NCBI GenBank assembly: GCA_964467985.1
Contig: CAYXTP010000004.1
Location: 263,266 to 327,265, forward strand
DNA length: 64,000 bases
Direction of reading: 5' to 3'
Origin: GCA-2720975 sp964467985
GTDB lineage: Bacteria > Planctomycetota > UBA1135 > GCA-002686595
Positions within the stretch are counted from its first letter, which is position 1. Every line of letters starts with the position of its first letter. The notes under the pieces were generated by a model. It was not told where the DNA came from. It made no database searches and saw only the letters and a list, made by a program, of their open reading frames with translations. Shown here piece after piece: positions 17,340-34,919 of the stretch. A program made the position numbers and the translations under genes.

Positions 17340-17816
17340 TCAGCGGGCGAAGTGGGCGTAGGCCTTGTTGGCCTCGGCCATCTTGTGGATGTTCTCTTTC
17401 CAAGACACGGACTGACCCGTGCCGTTGTAAGCGTCGACCAACTCCTCCGCCAAACGCTCGCACATGGGCTTGCCCTTCTTCTTGCGTGCGAAGTCCACAA
17501 TCCATCGGATAGCCAGGGCCTGTTGGCGCGAACGCTTGACCTCGCGCGGCACTTGGTAGTTGGCACCACCAACCCGCTTGGAGCGCACTTCGACCAGAGG
17601 GCGGACGTTTTCGAGCGCCTTGGTGAAGATTTCGATCTGGTCCTCGGCGTCGGGCAGCTTCTTGCTGGCCAGATCGAGGGCGTCGTAGAACACCTTTTGG
17701 GCGACGCTCTTCTTGCCGTCCAACATCACGCCGTTGATGAGCTTGGATGCCAAAAGGGATCCGAACTTGGGATCCGGTTTGGTGTAAATGGCGGTGGACT
17801 TGAAGTTACGGGGCAT
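17340..17816 (-). CDS. rpsG: 30S ribosomal protein S7
   Basis: S7 nucleates assembly of the 30S head. The 158-residue protein starts MPRNFKSTAIYTKPDPKFGS and contains the family blocks NGVMLDGKKSVAQKVFYDAL, RPLVEVRSKRVGGANYQVP and the C-terminal KMAEANKAYAHFAR. Length is typical. It follows rpsL by 112 bases and precedes the Tsr3-like gene by 125 bases. Confidence 0.97.
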   Translation of the reverse strand: MPRNFKSTAIYTKPDPKFGSLLASKLINGVMLDGKKSVAQKVFYDALDLASKKLPDAEDQIEIFTKALENVRPLVEVRSKRVGGANYQVPREVKRSRQQALAIRWIVDFARKKKGKPMCERLAEELVDAYNGTGQSVSWKENIHKMAEANKAYAHFAR

Positions 17817-17928
17817 GATCGAACTGGAGGGAGTGTCCCACGTGGGTGGTTACCCAAGGGAGAATTGGCTGTTGGAGGTGTTTGGGTTTGGGCGCGGCTC
17901 GCGGAACTCGTGGGCCGCGAGCGACGGC

Positions 17929-18303
17929 CTATTTCTTGGGCTTCTTGGTGCCGTACTTCGACCGGGCCTGGCCGCGGCCGTCCACGCCCGAGGTGTCATG
18001 GGTACCGCGCAGAATGTGGTAACGGACGCCGGGCAAGTCGCGCACGCGGCCGCCGCGCAGCAGAACGACAGAGTGCTCCTGCAAGTTGTGGCCCTCGCCG
18101 GGGATGTAAGCCGTGACTTCCTTGCCGTTCGAAAGCCGCACACGCGCGACCTTGCGTAGGGCGGAGTTGGGCTTCTTGGGAGTCTGGGTCTTCACCTGCA
18201 AACAAACGCCACGCTTTTGCGGGCACTGGTCTAGCACGGGTGACTTGGAGCGCTTGATGGGCTTCTTGCGGCCCTTGCGCACGAGTTGATTGATGGTCGG
18301 CAT
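17929..18303 (-). CDS. rpsL: 30S ribosomal protein S12 (Arg at position 88)
   Basis: S12 sits at the decoding centre and controls accuracy. The start MPTINQLVRKGRKKPIKRSK at 18,303 gives 124 residues; a longer upstream frame is not conserved. CPQKRGVCLQVKTQTPKKPN and GEGHNLQEHSVVLLRGGRVR are intact, and Lys43 is kept. Residue 88, normally Lys in the RVKDLPG motif, is Arg here (codon CGC at 18,042-18,040). Position 88 is a classic site of streptomycin resistance by Lys-to-Arg change. It follows rpoC by 130 bases, the usual str-operon head. Confidence 0.97.
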   Translation of the reverse strand: MPTINQLVRKGRKKPIKRSKSPVLDQCPQKRGVCLQVKTQTPKKPNSALRKVARVRLSNGKEVTAYIPGEGHNLQEHSVVLLRGGRVRDLPGVRYHILRGTHDTSGVDGRGQARSKYGTKKPKK

Positions 18304-18432
18304 GGTCGTTGGGTGTCCCGATGGCCTCGCAGGCGTATCGGGGGGAAGAATCTTAGGGATCCCAGGAGCGGGGTCAAGGGCCGCCAGGGCCCCGGCCATC
18401 CCGATGGCCGGGAAAGGCTCCGCTTGGTGGGT

Positions 18433-22983
<4,551 letters not shown>

Positions 22984-22995
22984 CCTGCCTACCTC

Positions 22996-26733
<3,738 letters not shown>

Positions 26734-27122
26734 GCTCGCAATCTCCCTGTGTCCGTTTGCTGGGCAAGGCGGGCGTCGAATTCTCGACTCAGACCCTCAT
26801 CACTTCGCGAACTCACTGTCATCCGACGGGGAGCGCAGGGCTGCCAGGCCCCGGCGCTCATTAGGTTGCTGACTGGCTTGCAGGCGTTCATCCGGGGACA
26901 AACGTCGTCGTGCACGTAGCCTTCCCGGTCGGACTCCCGCTCGTTCGCGTATGCCTGCGCGAGAGCAAAATTCCAACCGGGAGGCGAGTGCCGATCCACT
27001 GAGTCGGTTCCACAAGAGGAACCGGAGAATCGGCCGCGGGCATGCACTCCCAGACGCACCGCCTGTGCGGCGCGTTCGAGAGCACGGGTTCCGAATAAAT
27101 CGAACAAGCGAAGGAGCTTCGC
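26734..27122. other. rplL-rpoB intergenic region
   Basis: These 389 bases hold no recognised protein. Only shadow frames with unconserved Arg/Ser-rich products are present. The rplL-proximal end contains a hairpin followed by a T-rich stretch (27,093-27,122). No convincing promoter for rpoBC was found, so the region probably works as an attenuator or processing spacer as in other bacteria. That role is inferred. Confidence 0.5.
27093..27122 (-). terminator. Attenuator-like hairpin directly after rplL
   Basis: On the minus strand the sequence GCGAAG-CTC-CTTCGC (27,122-27,108) forms a perfect 6-bp stem with a 3-base loop. It is followed by TTGTTCGATTTATT. It starts on the base after the rplL stop codon. 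The T-run is interrupted, so partial termination is more likely than full stop, matching the rplL-rpoB attenuators known from E. coli. Confidence 0.5.
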
Positions 27123-27527
27123 TCAGTCGATCTTGACGGAACCGCCAGCGCCTTCGAGCTGACCTTTGATGGTTTCAGCTTCTTCTTTGGATACGCCTTC
27201 TTTGACCGGGCCGGGGGCACCGTCAACAAGAGCCTTGGCTTCTTTGAGGCCCAGGCCAGTTATGGCGCGGACTTCTTTGATGACCTGGATTTTCTTGTCG
27301 CCGGCAGCCTCGAGGATGACATCAAAGGAGGTCTTCTCCTCTTCAGCCTCACCACCACCGGCAGGACCGGCAACGGCAACGGCGGCGGGAGCAGCAGCGC
27401 TCACGCCCCACTTGTCCTCAAGCGCCTTGACCAACGTGGAAGCCTGCAAAAGGGTCAGGCCATCCAGGGTATCGGCGATTTCCTGGAGCTCTTTGGGAAG
27501 CTCGACGGTCGTCGTCTCTTCAGACAT
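27123..27527 (-). CDS. rplL: 50S ribosomal protein L7/L12
   Basis: L7/L12 forms the flexible stalk that recruits translation GTPases. The 134-residue protein has the dimerising N-terminal domain, an Ala/Gly/Pro hinge (SAAAPAAVAVAGPAGGG) and the C-terminal factor-binding domain (EKTSFDVILEAAGDKKIQVI, EVRAITGLGLKEAKALVDGA). Length is normal. An AGGAG sits just upstream of the ATG. It follows rplJ. Confidence 0.97.
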   Translation of the reverse strand: MSEETTTVELPKELQEIADTLDGLTLLQASTLVKALEDKWGVSAAAPAAVAVAGPAGGGEAEEEKTSFDVILEAAGDKKIQVIKEVRAITGLGLKEAKALVDGAPGPVKEGVSKEEAETIKGQLEGAGGSVKID

Positions 27528-27614
27528 TTCTATGGTCTCCTGGTGGAGTTACTAGGGATAGTCGGAGTCACCCGGGCACACCCGGGATGTTCGGAACGAA
27601 AAAAGGAGGGTTGC

Positions 27615-28163
27615 CTACTCTTCTGAAGCAGGTGTTTCGGAATCAGGATTGCTGTCGGCTCGGGCCTGTAGCACGCGGGCGGTGGCACTGGGCACGGCAT
27701 GAATAACGGAAGCCAGCCCACGGGCCGGCCCACTGATCACGCCCAGGAGCTGAGCGTGGAGCGTGTCGCGGTCGGGCACGTCCGCCAGGGACGCTGCGGC
27801 GCTGGCATCGAGGACTTCACCATCGAGTAGGCCAGCCTTGAAGGCGACTTTCTTGGTCTTCTTGACATCCTTGGAAGCAAAGACCTTGGCGGCGCCGATG
27901 GCGGCCTCGGAATCACCCCAAGCAATAGCCACGTTGCCCTTGAGGGTCTCGTCCCCCAGGTCGATGCCCTTCTCGGCCAGGGCCAAGCGCGCCAATCGGT
28001 TACGGACGAGGCGCATGGAGGCACCGGCCTCGGCCACCTGGCCCCGAATCGACTCGGTCTCCACCACGTCGAGGCCACCGAAAGTGACGACGACCATGCC
28101 TTCGGCCACGGTCATGCCCTCGGACATTCCGCGCACGATCATTTCATTGACTAGGTTCGGCAT
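27615..28163 (-). CDS. rplJ: 50S ribosomal protein L10
   Basis: L10 anchors the L7/L12 stalk to 23S rRNA and in many bacteria represses its own operon. The 182-residue protein has the N-terminal L10 domain (MRLVRNRLARLALAE, ETLKGNVAIAWGDSE) and the C-terminal helix that binds L12 dimers (GPARGLASVIHAVPSATARV), then a short acidic tail. It starts two to four bases after rplA ends. Confidence 0.95.
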   Translation of the reverse strand: MPNLVNEMIVRGMSEGMTVAEGMVVVTFGGLDVVETESIRGQVAEAGASMRLVRNRLARLALAEKGIDLGDETLKGNVAIAWGDSEAAIGAAKVFASKDVKKTKKVAFKAGLLDGEVLDASAAASLADVPDRDTLHAQLLGVISGPARGLASVIHAVPSATARVLQARADSNPDSETPASEE

Positions 28164-28166
28164 GGG

Positions 28167-28859
28167 TCAGGCTCCGAATTGAACGCGGGCCCCGGGGCCC
28201 ATGGATGTCGAAACGGAAACGCGACGCACGTACTCGCCCTTGACCGCCGCGGGCCGCATGCCCACGAGGTGATCCATGAACGCACCGAAGTTCGCCATGA
28301 GGTCTTCCGTCGAGAATGAGCGCTTGCCAATGGGTGCGTGAACATTGGCGCCGGCGTCGGTGCGGAACTCGACCTTGCCGGCCTTGAACTCGGTCACGGC
28401 ATCGGCCACGTTCGGCGTCACGGTGCCACTCTTCGGTGAGGGCATCTTGCCTTGGGGACCCAGGACTTTGCCGAGCTTACCCACGTGCTTCATCATGTCC
28501 GGGCTGGCGATGACAATGTCAAAGTCCATCCAGCCGCCGGCGATGCGATCCGCCAGGTCGCCAGAGCCGACCACGTCCGCTCCAGCGGCCTCAGCCGCTT
28601 CGGCGTTGGCACCCTCAGCGAAGACGGCAATGAACACATCCTTGCCCAAGCCCTTGGGCAGTGAGACCGCGCCGCGCACCTGTTGGTCAGACTTGCGAGG
28701 GTCGACGCCGAGGCGCACGACGAGCTCGAAGGACTCGTCGAACTTCGGAGCCGGCAGGCTCTTCAGGAGTTCAAAGGCTTCGGCTGCCCCGTAGGTTTGG
28801 TTCCGGTCCACCCCAGCTAGGGCTTCCCGCATACGTTTGCTTCTCTTTGTGACTGTCAC
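28167..28859 (-). CDS. rplA: 50S ribosomal protein L1
   Basis: L1 forms the stalk that moves deacylated tRNA out of the E site. The 230-residue protein has KFDESFELVVRLGVDPRKSD, VRGAVSLPKGLGKDVFIAVF, and the signature VLGPQGKMPSPKSGTVTPNV near residues 130-150. Length is typical. It follows rplK by two bases. Confidence 0.97.
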   Translation of the reverse strand: MTVTKRSKRMREALAGVDRNQTYGAAEAFELLKSLPAPKFDESFELVVRLGVDPRKSDQQVRGAVSLPKGLGKDVFIAVFAEGANAEAAEAAGADVVGSGDLADRIAGGWMDFDIVIASPDMMKHVGKLGKVLGPQGKMPSPKSGTVTPNVADAVTEFKAGKVEFRTDAGANVHAPIGKRSFSTEDLMANFGAFMDHLVGMRPAAVKGEYVRRVSVSTSMGPGARVQFGA

Positions 28860-28861
28860 GA

Positions 28862-29287
28862 TTAGCCCTCCACCGCGATCCCGGAGGACCTGGCTGTGCC
28901 TTCAATAATCCGACAGGCGTGTTCCATGTCGCGGGCGTTGAGATCCTTCATTTTGATCTCAGCGATCTCCTCGACCTGGGCGCGGGTCACTTGGCCCACG
29001 ATTTCGGTGCCGACCTCGCCGGCTCCCTTTTCAACGCCTGCGGCCTTCTTCAACAGAACGGCGGCCGGCGGCGACTTCATGATGAAGTCGAACGTCCGGT
29101 CTTTGTAGACCGAGATCTCGACGGGAATGATCATCCCCATCTGGTCCCGGGTCTTGTCGTTGAACTGTTTGACGAAGTCCGAAATGTTCAGTCCATGCGC
29201 ACCCAGAGCGGGTCCCACCGGGGGTGCCGGTGTGGCCTGCCCAGCCGGGCACTGCAGTTTGATTTTTGCTGTGAGTTCCTTGGCCAT
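28862..29287 (-). CDS. rplK: 50S ribosomal protein L11
   Basis: L11 forms the GTPase-associated centre base. The start MAKELTAKIKLQCPAGQATP at 29,287 gives 141 residues, the usual length. The proline-rich N-terminal domain (PAPPVGPALGAHGLNISDFV) and the rRNA-binding C-terminal domain are intact. It begins one base after the nusG stop. Confidence 0.97.
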   Translation of the reverse strand: MAKELTAKIKLQCPAGQATPAPPVGPALGAHGLNISDFVKQFNDKTRDQMGMIIPVEISVYKDRTFDFIMKSPPAAVLLKKAAGVEKGAGEVGTEIVGQVTRAQVEEIAEIKMKDLNARDMEHACRIIEGTARSSGIAVEG

Positions 29288-29288
29288 A

Positions 29289-29840
29289 TCAGACCGACTC
29301 CACTTCCCAGTACTTGAGGTCCACGGGCGTGGGACGACCAAAAATGGTCACCACGACTCGGACAGTTCCCTTGTCAGCGTTGATGTCATCAACCACACCG
29401 TCAAACCCATCAAAGGGTCCGGTGTTGATCTTGACCCGGTCGCCCTTGTCCAAGCCAATGGAGACTTGGGGGCGGGTTTCCGATTCAGTCATACGTGACA
29501 GAATCGTCGTCACCTCCTCTTCGGAGATGGCTGTCGGCTCACCACGGGATCCAAGGAAGTCGCGCAAACCGTCGACGCTCCTCAGGGCGGTGCGAGCCGT
29601 GATCATTCGTTTCTCGTCAGCTTCCTCGAGATCCGCTTGGACCATCAAGTAGCCGGGGTAGAGCTTCTTCTCCACCGTGCGCTTCTTGCCACCCTTCATG
29701 TCGGTCACGAGCTCGAAGGGGACCATGACCTGGGGCACCACGTCGGCCACACCGGCGATGCCCAAACGGGTGAGGGCGTTGTCTCGGATGCGTTTCTCAC
29801 GACCGGACTGACAACGGATGAAATACCACTTGTAAGCCAT
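29289..29840 (-). CDS. nusG: Transcription termination/antitermination factor NusG
   Basis: NusG binds the RNA polymerase clamp and links it to Rho or the ribosome. The 183-residue protein begins MAYKWYFIRCQSGREKRIRD, has the NGN domain with KKLYPGYLMVQADL, and a C-terminal KOW domain (GDRVKINTGPFDGFDGVVDD). Length is typical. It lies between secE (three bases upstream) and rplK. Confidence 0.97.
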   Translation of the reverse strand: MAYKWYFIRCQSGREKRIRDNALTRLGIAGVADVVPQVMVPFELVTDMKGGKKRTVEKKLYPGYLMVQADLEEADEKRMITARTALRSVDGLRDFLGSRGEPTAISEEEVTTILSRMTESETRPQVSIGLDKGDRVKINTGPFDGFDGVVDDINADKGTVRVVVTIFGRPTPVDLKYWEVESV

Positions 29841-29843
29841 GGC

Positions 29844-30278
29844 TCAGGCACCTCCTGTCAGAATGACGCGGGCCACTCGGCCCAGGAGAAAATCGATCCC
29901 CGCCAGGAAGATCATCAGTACGAGCACAGTCATCATCACGGCCCAGGAGCCGTTGATGGCCTCATCGATCGTAGGCCAGCTCACCTTGCGCAGCTCCGAC
30001 TCCGTCTCGATCAACAGGTCGGCGTTCTTGGGCGTCTGCTCCCAGCGGTAGAGCAGGCCTAGCGCCAAGGCCAGCACGCCCGCAGAGATCAGCAGTGCGG
30101 GCGATAGATCCATGCCCAGCACGGGTACGCGCATGCCACCGAGGGGCTGCCCCAGGGACTCGGCGAATGTCGTCGCCAATTCCGCACGCAGGCTCACACA
30201 TCCATAGAAGATGAGGATGGCCAGGGACCAGAACGCGGCCATACGCGCCATGCGACCTTGATCTTTGCGGTAGGCCAT
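29844..30278 (-). CDS. secE: Preprotein translocase subunit SecE
   Basis: SecE clamps the SecY channel. The 144-residue protein is the long form with three hydrophobic segments (near residues 13-30, 58-76 and 112-132), like E. coli rather than the single-span form. The conserved amphipathic segment ESELRKVSWPTIDEAINGSW lies before the last span. It sits directly before nusG, the universal arrangement. Confidence 0.93.
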   Translation of the reverse strand: MAYRKDQGRMARMAAFWSLAILIFYGCVSLRAELATTFAESLGQPLGGMRVPVLGMDLSPALLISAGVLALALGLLYRWEQTPKNADLLIETESELRKVSWPTIDEAINGSWAVMMTVLVLMIFLAGIDFLLGRVARVILTGGA

Positions 30279-30408
30279 CTTGGGAGACTCCGAGGGTTAA
30301 CGAAACGAGGGGAGGGGAATGGGGAAGAAGAGCTGCACTGAGAACCGTTCCGGGTTGGGGTGGGTCAGCCCACCGAAAGGCCCTAGAGAGGCTCTGCGTG
30401 GTTCGGAA

Positions 30409-30567
30409 TCAGAGCTTCTTTTCGCGGTGCGAAGTGTGGGCCCTGCAGTAGTTGCAGTACTTCTTCTTCTCGAGCTTGTAGGCCGCCTTCAGGCGCTTGT
30501 GCGTCGTGTAGTTGCGGTGTCTGCACACCGTGCACTCCAGGAAGACGTAGCGTTCTTTGACCTTCAT
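30409..30567 (-). CDS. rpmG: 50S ribosomal protein L33
   Basis: This 52-residue protein reads MKVKERYVFLECTVCRHRNY, then TTHKRLKAAYKLEKKKYCNY, ending CRAHTSHREKKL. It is the zinc-binding form, with C-x2-C pairs at Cys12/Cys15 and Cys38/Cys41. The overlapping frame on the same strand is a shadow. It lies between tuf and secE, a common location for rpmG. Confidence 0.95.
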   Translation of the reverse strand: MKVKERYVFLECTVCRHRNYTTHKRLKAAYKLEKKKYCNYCRAHTSHREKKL

Positions 30568-30661
30568 GGCTGGACCAGTCTGGGTATCGGGGTGGGAGAG
30601 ACAAGGAGCAGGCTGTCAGAGCCTGCCCCCCATGTAGGTTGACGGGTGGTCGAGTGGCGGA

Positions 30662-31870
<1,209 letters not shown>

Positions 31871-32071
31871 GTTCTTGTCTCGCAGTCGATGGGGCTCGCG
31901 CCCGCAAGCGGTGGTGCGCTCCGCTCCAGATGCGCCCCGGACGGGGCCCACAGAGAAGAAACGCGGGTCAGTTACTTTTGAAAATCAGATGAAGTTGAGT
32001 ACCGGCCATCCTTGACGGACAACCGACGAGAGCTTGTCGCACGGGTCGGCCCGCGGCGGCAATTGGGGAGC

Positions 32072-32146
<75 letters not shown>

Positions 32147-32220
32147 GCCCGTTTCCCGCACCGCCCGGCGCAGGCCAGGCGGGCTGGGGGTCATTGATCC
32201 GGGAGGAGAAGCAAACAGGA

Positions 32221-32294
32221 TGGAGCGGGTGAAGGGAATCGAACCCTCGTGTGCAGCTTGGAAGGCTGCCGTTCTACCATTGAACTACACCCGC
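32221..32294 (-). tRNA. tRNA-Gly (TCC)
   Basis: On the minus strand the acceptor GCGGGTG pairs with CACCCGC. The anticodon stem GCAGC/GCTGC encloses CTTCCAA with anticodon TCC. The T-loop is GGTTCGATTCC, and CCA is encoded. It sits third in the tRNA-tuf cluster. Confidence 0.95.
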
Positions 32295-32478
32295 CCAAGG
32301 TGCTCTGCACTCCAGAGGGCCTCACACGTCTCAAACCAGGGCTTTCACTCTATATATAAGGTGAAGGGACACAGGTCGGGGCTCGCGGGGGCGAGGGAGC
32401 AGGGACGCACGAAGAAACCGGCTGGGGGTCAAGGAACGCGGGGCCCTGGACTTGAACTCCTGACGGGGAAATCAGGAA

Positions 32479-32563
32479 TGGTGGCGAGACCAGGATTCGA
32501 ACCTGGGAAGGCTGAGCCAACAGATTTACAGTCTGTCCCCTTTGGCCGCTCGGGAATCTCGCC
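32479..32563 (-). tRNA. tRNA-Tyr (GTA)
   Basis: This is an 85-base type II tRNA on the minus strand with a long variable arm. The acceptor GGCGAGA pairs with TCTCGCC, the anticodon loop CTGTAAA carries GTA, and the 3' ACCA is encoded. It sits second in the cluster. Confidence 0.95.
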
Positions 32564-32848
32564 AACCGGTGATCTTGCAGGCGACCGGTGCAAACGCATG
32601 GGCTCAGGCCGTGCGCCCGAGAAAACTCAAGCGGGGCCTGAGAGCCAACGCTCCCAAGTCATCCTCGGATCAATTTCGTGTTTCCAGTGAGCACCCTTCA
32701 TGCGGGGCGGCGCAAGAAGGTCGACCTTGCGCAGCGCTTCAGCGAGTGGCTGAGGTGCCGGCGTTGGGTCGTGTTCGATTTGTCCTTTCGTCCGATCCGG
32801 TCGAGGCTCGAGCACCGCCAGCCGCCTACGGGACGAGGTCCCGAAGAC

Positions 32849-32924
32849 TGGAGCCAGCGGCGGGACTCGAACCCGCAACCTGCTGATTACAAATCAGCTG
32901 CTCTGCCAATTGAGCCACGCTGGC
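32849..32924 (-). tRNA. tRNA-Thr (TGT)
   Basis: On the minus strand the acceptor GCCAGCG pairs with CGCTGGC, the anticodon stem GCTGA/TCAGC encloses TTTGTAA with anticodon TGT, and CCA is encoded. It is the first tRNA after the promoter. The order Thr(TGT)-Tyr-Gly-Thr(GGT)-tuf is that of E. coli thrU-tyrU-glyT-thrT-tufB. Confidence 0.95.
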
Positions 32925-33010
32925 GGATAGCCGGGCGAGGCCCCAATACATCCATTCCAGGTCCTGTCCGCGGGTCGCGAACCGGGCATGGGTGGAGAAT
33001 GGAGCGGCGT

Positions 33011-33038
33011 ATGGTACGGGCGACCCCTGGCGCGTCAA
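33011..33038 (-). promoter_or_regulatory. Candidate promoter of the tRNA-tuf operon
   Basis: On the minus strand TTGACG (33,038-33,033) and TACCAT (33,016-33,011) are 16 bases apart. Transcription would begin near 33,004, about 80 bases before the first tRNA. The position between aroC and the tRNA cluster is right for a strong stable-RNA promoter; activity is inferred. Confidence 0.5.
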
Positions 33039-33098
33039 GCACCCATGTGGCTTTTCGGGCAAAAGGCCTGAGAACGGCTCTGGCCGGTGCGCCTCCTC

Positions 33099-34244
33099 CT
33101 AGAGGTCCTTCATCTGACTCCGGTGGAACTCCCAGGCCACTCGCACCTGGTCGATGGAATCGCCGCCGTACTTGTCCAGGAACGCCTCCACCAAGGCCAA
33201 GGCCACCACAGCCTCACCCACCACGCTGGCCGCGGGCACAGAAGTCACGTCTGAGCGCTGGTACGTAGCCTGGACCGCCTCGCCACTCTCGAAATCAACG
33301 CTGGGAAGGCCCTGACGCAGGGAAGGGATGGGTTTCATGGCGGCGCGCAGGATGAGGGGCTGCCCGTTGGTCAAACCGCCCTCCAGCCCCCCCGCATTGT
33401 TGCTGCCCCGGGCGTAGCGCAGGGGCGCGCCCTCTGGCGCCGGCAGGATCGGGTCGTGCATGGCGGAGCCCCGGCGGCGAGCGGCTTCCAAGCCCAGCCC
33501 CACCTCGACGGCCTTGATGGCGGGCACGGAGAAGAGGGCGGCTCCCAGGCGCGAGGTCAGGCGTTCTGATCCACTCGAGTAGCCGCCCAGTCCCGCAGGC
33601 AACCCCGTGGCGCGCACTTCAAACACGCCACCCAGACTGTCCTGCTCCGCCCTCGCCTGGTCCACAGCCTGAGCCATGACCCGATCCGCCTCTTCATCCA
33701 AGCTCCAAAATGGCGAGCGGTCGCGCACGGCCCGGTATTGCGAACCGGCTCTCTCAAAGCCACTCGAGTCGCAGCTGACGCCTCCGACCTCCAGGACGTG
33801 CGCAAAGATCTCCACTCCAAACGCTTCGAGCACCTGCCGGGCCAGGGCCCCAGCCCCCACGCGCGCTGCGGTCTCGCGAGCGCTGGCCCGTTCCAACACG
33901 GCCCGCGGGTCCCGGTGTCCGTGCTTCAGGCAGCCCGCCAAGTCCGCGTGGCCGGGCCGCGGATTGGAAGGAATCGGCAAGCTCTCGATGACCGCGTCCT
34001 TGTTCTTGATCAAGAAAGCGAGGGGCGATCCCAAGGTGCGCCCCGCTCGGGTTCCAGACAGGAGCTCCAGACAGTCCTGCTCAATCTTCATGCGTCCCCC
34101 ACGACCGTAGCCCCCCTGACGGCGGGTGAGTTCTGCGTCCACGGACTGCAGATCCAAGTCGAGACCGGAGGGCATGCCCTCGACAATTCCGACCAGAGCC
34201 TGGCCGTGGGATTCCCCGGCGGTGCGGAAACTGAAACGCGTCAC
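33099..34244 (-). CDS. aroC: Chorismate synthase
   Basis: This FMN-dependent enzyme makes chorismate from 5-enolpyruvylshikimate-3-phosphate, the last common step to aromatic amino acids. The 381-residue protein has the family signatures GESHGQALVGIVEGMPSG near the N-terminus, RPGHADLAGCLKHGHRDPRA near residue 95-115 with RASARETAARVGAGALAR, and the SDVTSVPAASVVGEA block near the C-terminus. Its ATG overlaps the stop of the response-regulator gene, so the two are cotranscribed. Confidence 0.95.
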   Translation of the reverse strand: MTRFSFRTAGESHGQALVGIVEGMPSGLDLDLQSVDAELTRRQGGYGRGGRMKIEQDCLELLSGTRAGRTLGSPLAFLIKNKDAVIESLPIPSNPRPGHADLAGCLKHGHRDPRAVLERASARETAARVGAGALARQVLEAFGVEIFAHVLEVGGVSCDSSGFERAGSQYRAVRDRSPFWSLDEEADRVMAQAVDQARAEQDSLGGVFEVRATGLPAGLGGYSSGSERLTSRLGAALFSVPAIKAVEVGLGLEAARRRGSAMHDPILPAPEGAPLRYARGSNNAGGLEGGLTNGQPLILRAAMKPIPSLRQGLPSVDFESGEAVQATYQRSDVTSVPAASVVGEAVVALALVEAFLDKYGGDSIDQVRVAWEFHRSQMKDL

Positions 34245-34753
34245 TCCTGAATTCCTCCAGGGCCTGGTGCCGCGGGCCGCACTTCGACCCAGCCCTCGTC
34301 ATTCTCGATCTCGCCGGCCTGTAGATCAGCGCTTGCCGCAGCGGGGTCGGTGGGGACGGAGGTTCCAGCCCCACCACTCACCCGGGCCAGGCAGGCGAGT
34401 ATGTGAGCCTCCAGGGTCTCGAATTCGAACGGCTTGGCAAGTGTGTCCAGCACGGGCTCCAGCGCGAGCAACTCTGCGCGCAGGTCGGCGTCCAGGAAGC
34501 CCGAGACCACCAGGGTCGGAGGCAGCAGTCCGTCTCGCTCGAGGCGTGGCAATTCGACGCGAGCATTCTGAGCCCCAAGATCCACGTCCGAGAGCATCAA
34601 GTCTGGTTGTGACTCGGCCAAGGCTGCCCGCGCCTCGCCAAACGAACCCGCGCAACGTACCTGGTAGCCACGCTTCTCAAGGAACCAAGCCAACAGCTCC
34701 ACGATACGCTCGTCGTTGTCCACCACCAAGATGTCTGCACGCGTGCCTGCCAT
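34241..34753 (-). CDS. Single-domain response regulator (receiver protein)
   Basis: This 170-residue protein has a CheY-like receiver domain at residues 5-125. The acidic pocket is in DILVVDNDE, the phospho-acceptor is Asp56 in DLMLSDVDLG, Ser84 is the switch residue in LVVSG, and Lys107 is in LAKPFEF. After residue 125 there is only a Pro/Ala/Glu-rich tail and no DNA-binding domain. No histidine kinase lies nearby. It overlaps aroC by four bases; any functional link is unknown. Confidence 0.85.
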   Translation of the reverse strand: MAGTRADILVVDNDERIVELLAWFLEKRGYQVRCAGSFGEARAALAESQPDLMLSDVDLGAQNARVELPRLERDGLLPPTLVVSGFLDADLRAELLALEPVLDTLAKPFEFETLEAHILACLARVSGGAGTSVPTDPAAASADLQAGEIENDEGWVEVRPAAPGPGGIQE

Positions 34754-34919
34754 GGCCCGAGACTAGCGAGTCCTAGGCGTCAGCAGAAGTGGGGCGACGG
34801 GAGCCTCTGGCAACACCAGGATGCCTGCTTGCGACGCGCCCAGGGCTCAGCCCGAAGAAAGCCCAACCTCTGGCGCCGGGATGACTAGGCTAGGCCCTTC
34901 ACCCCCAGACACCCCCACC

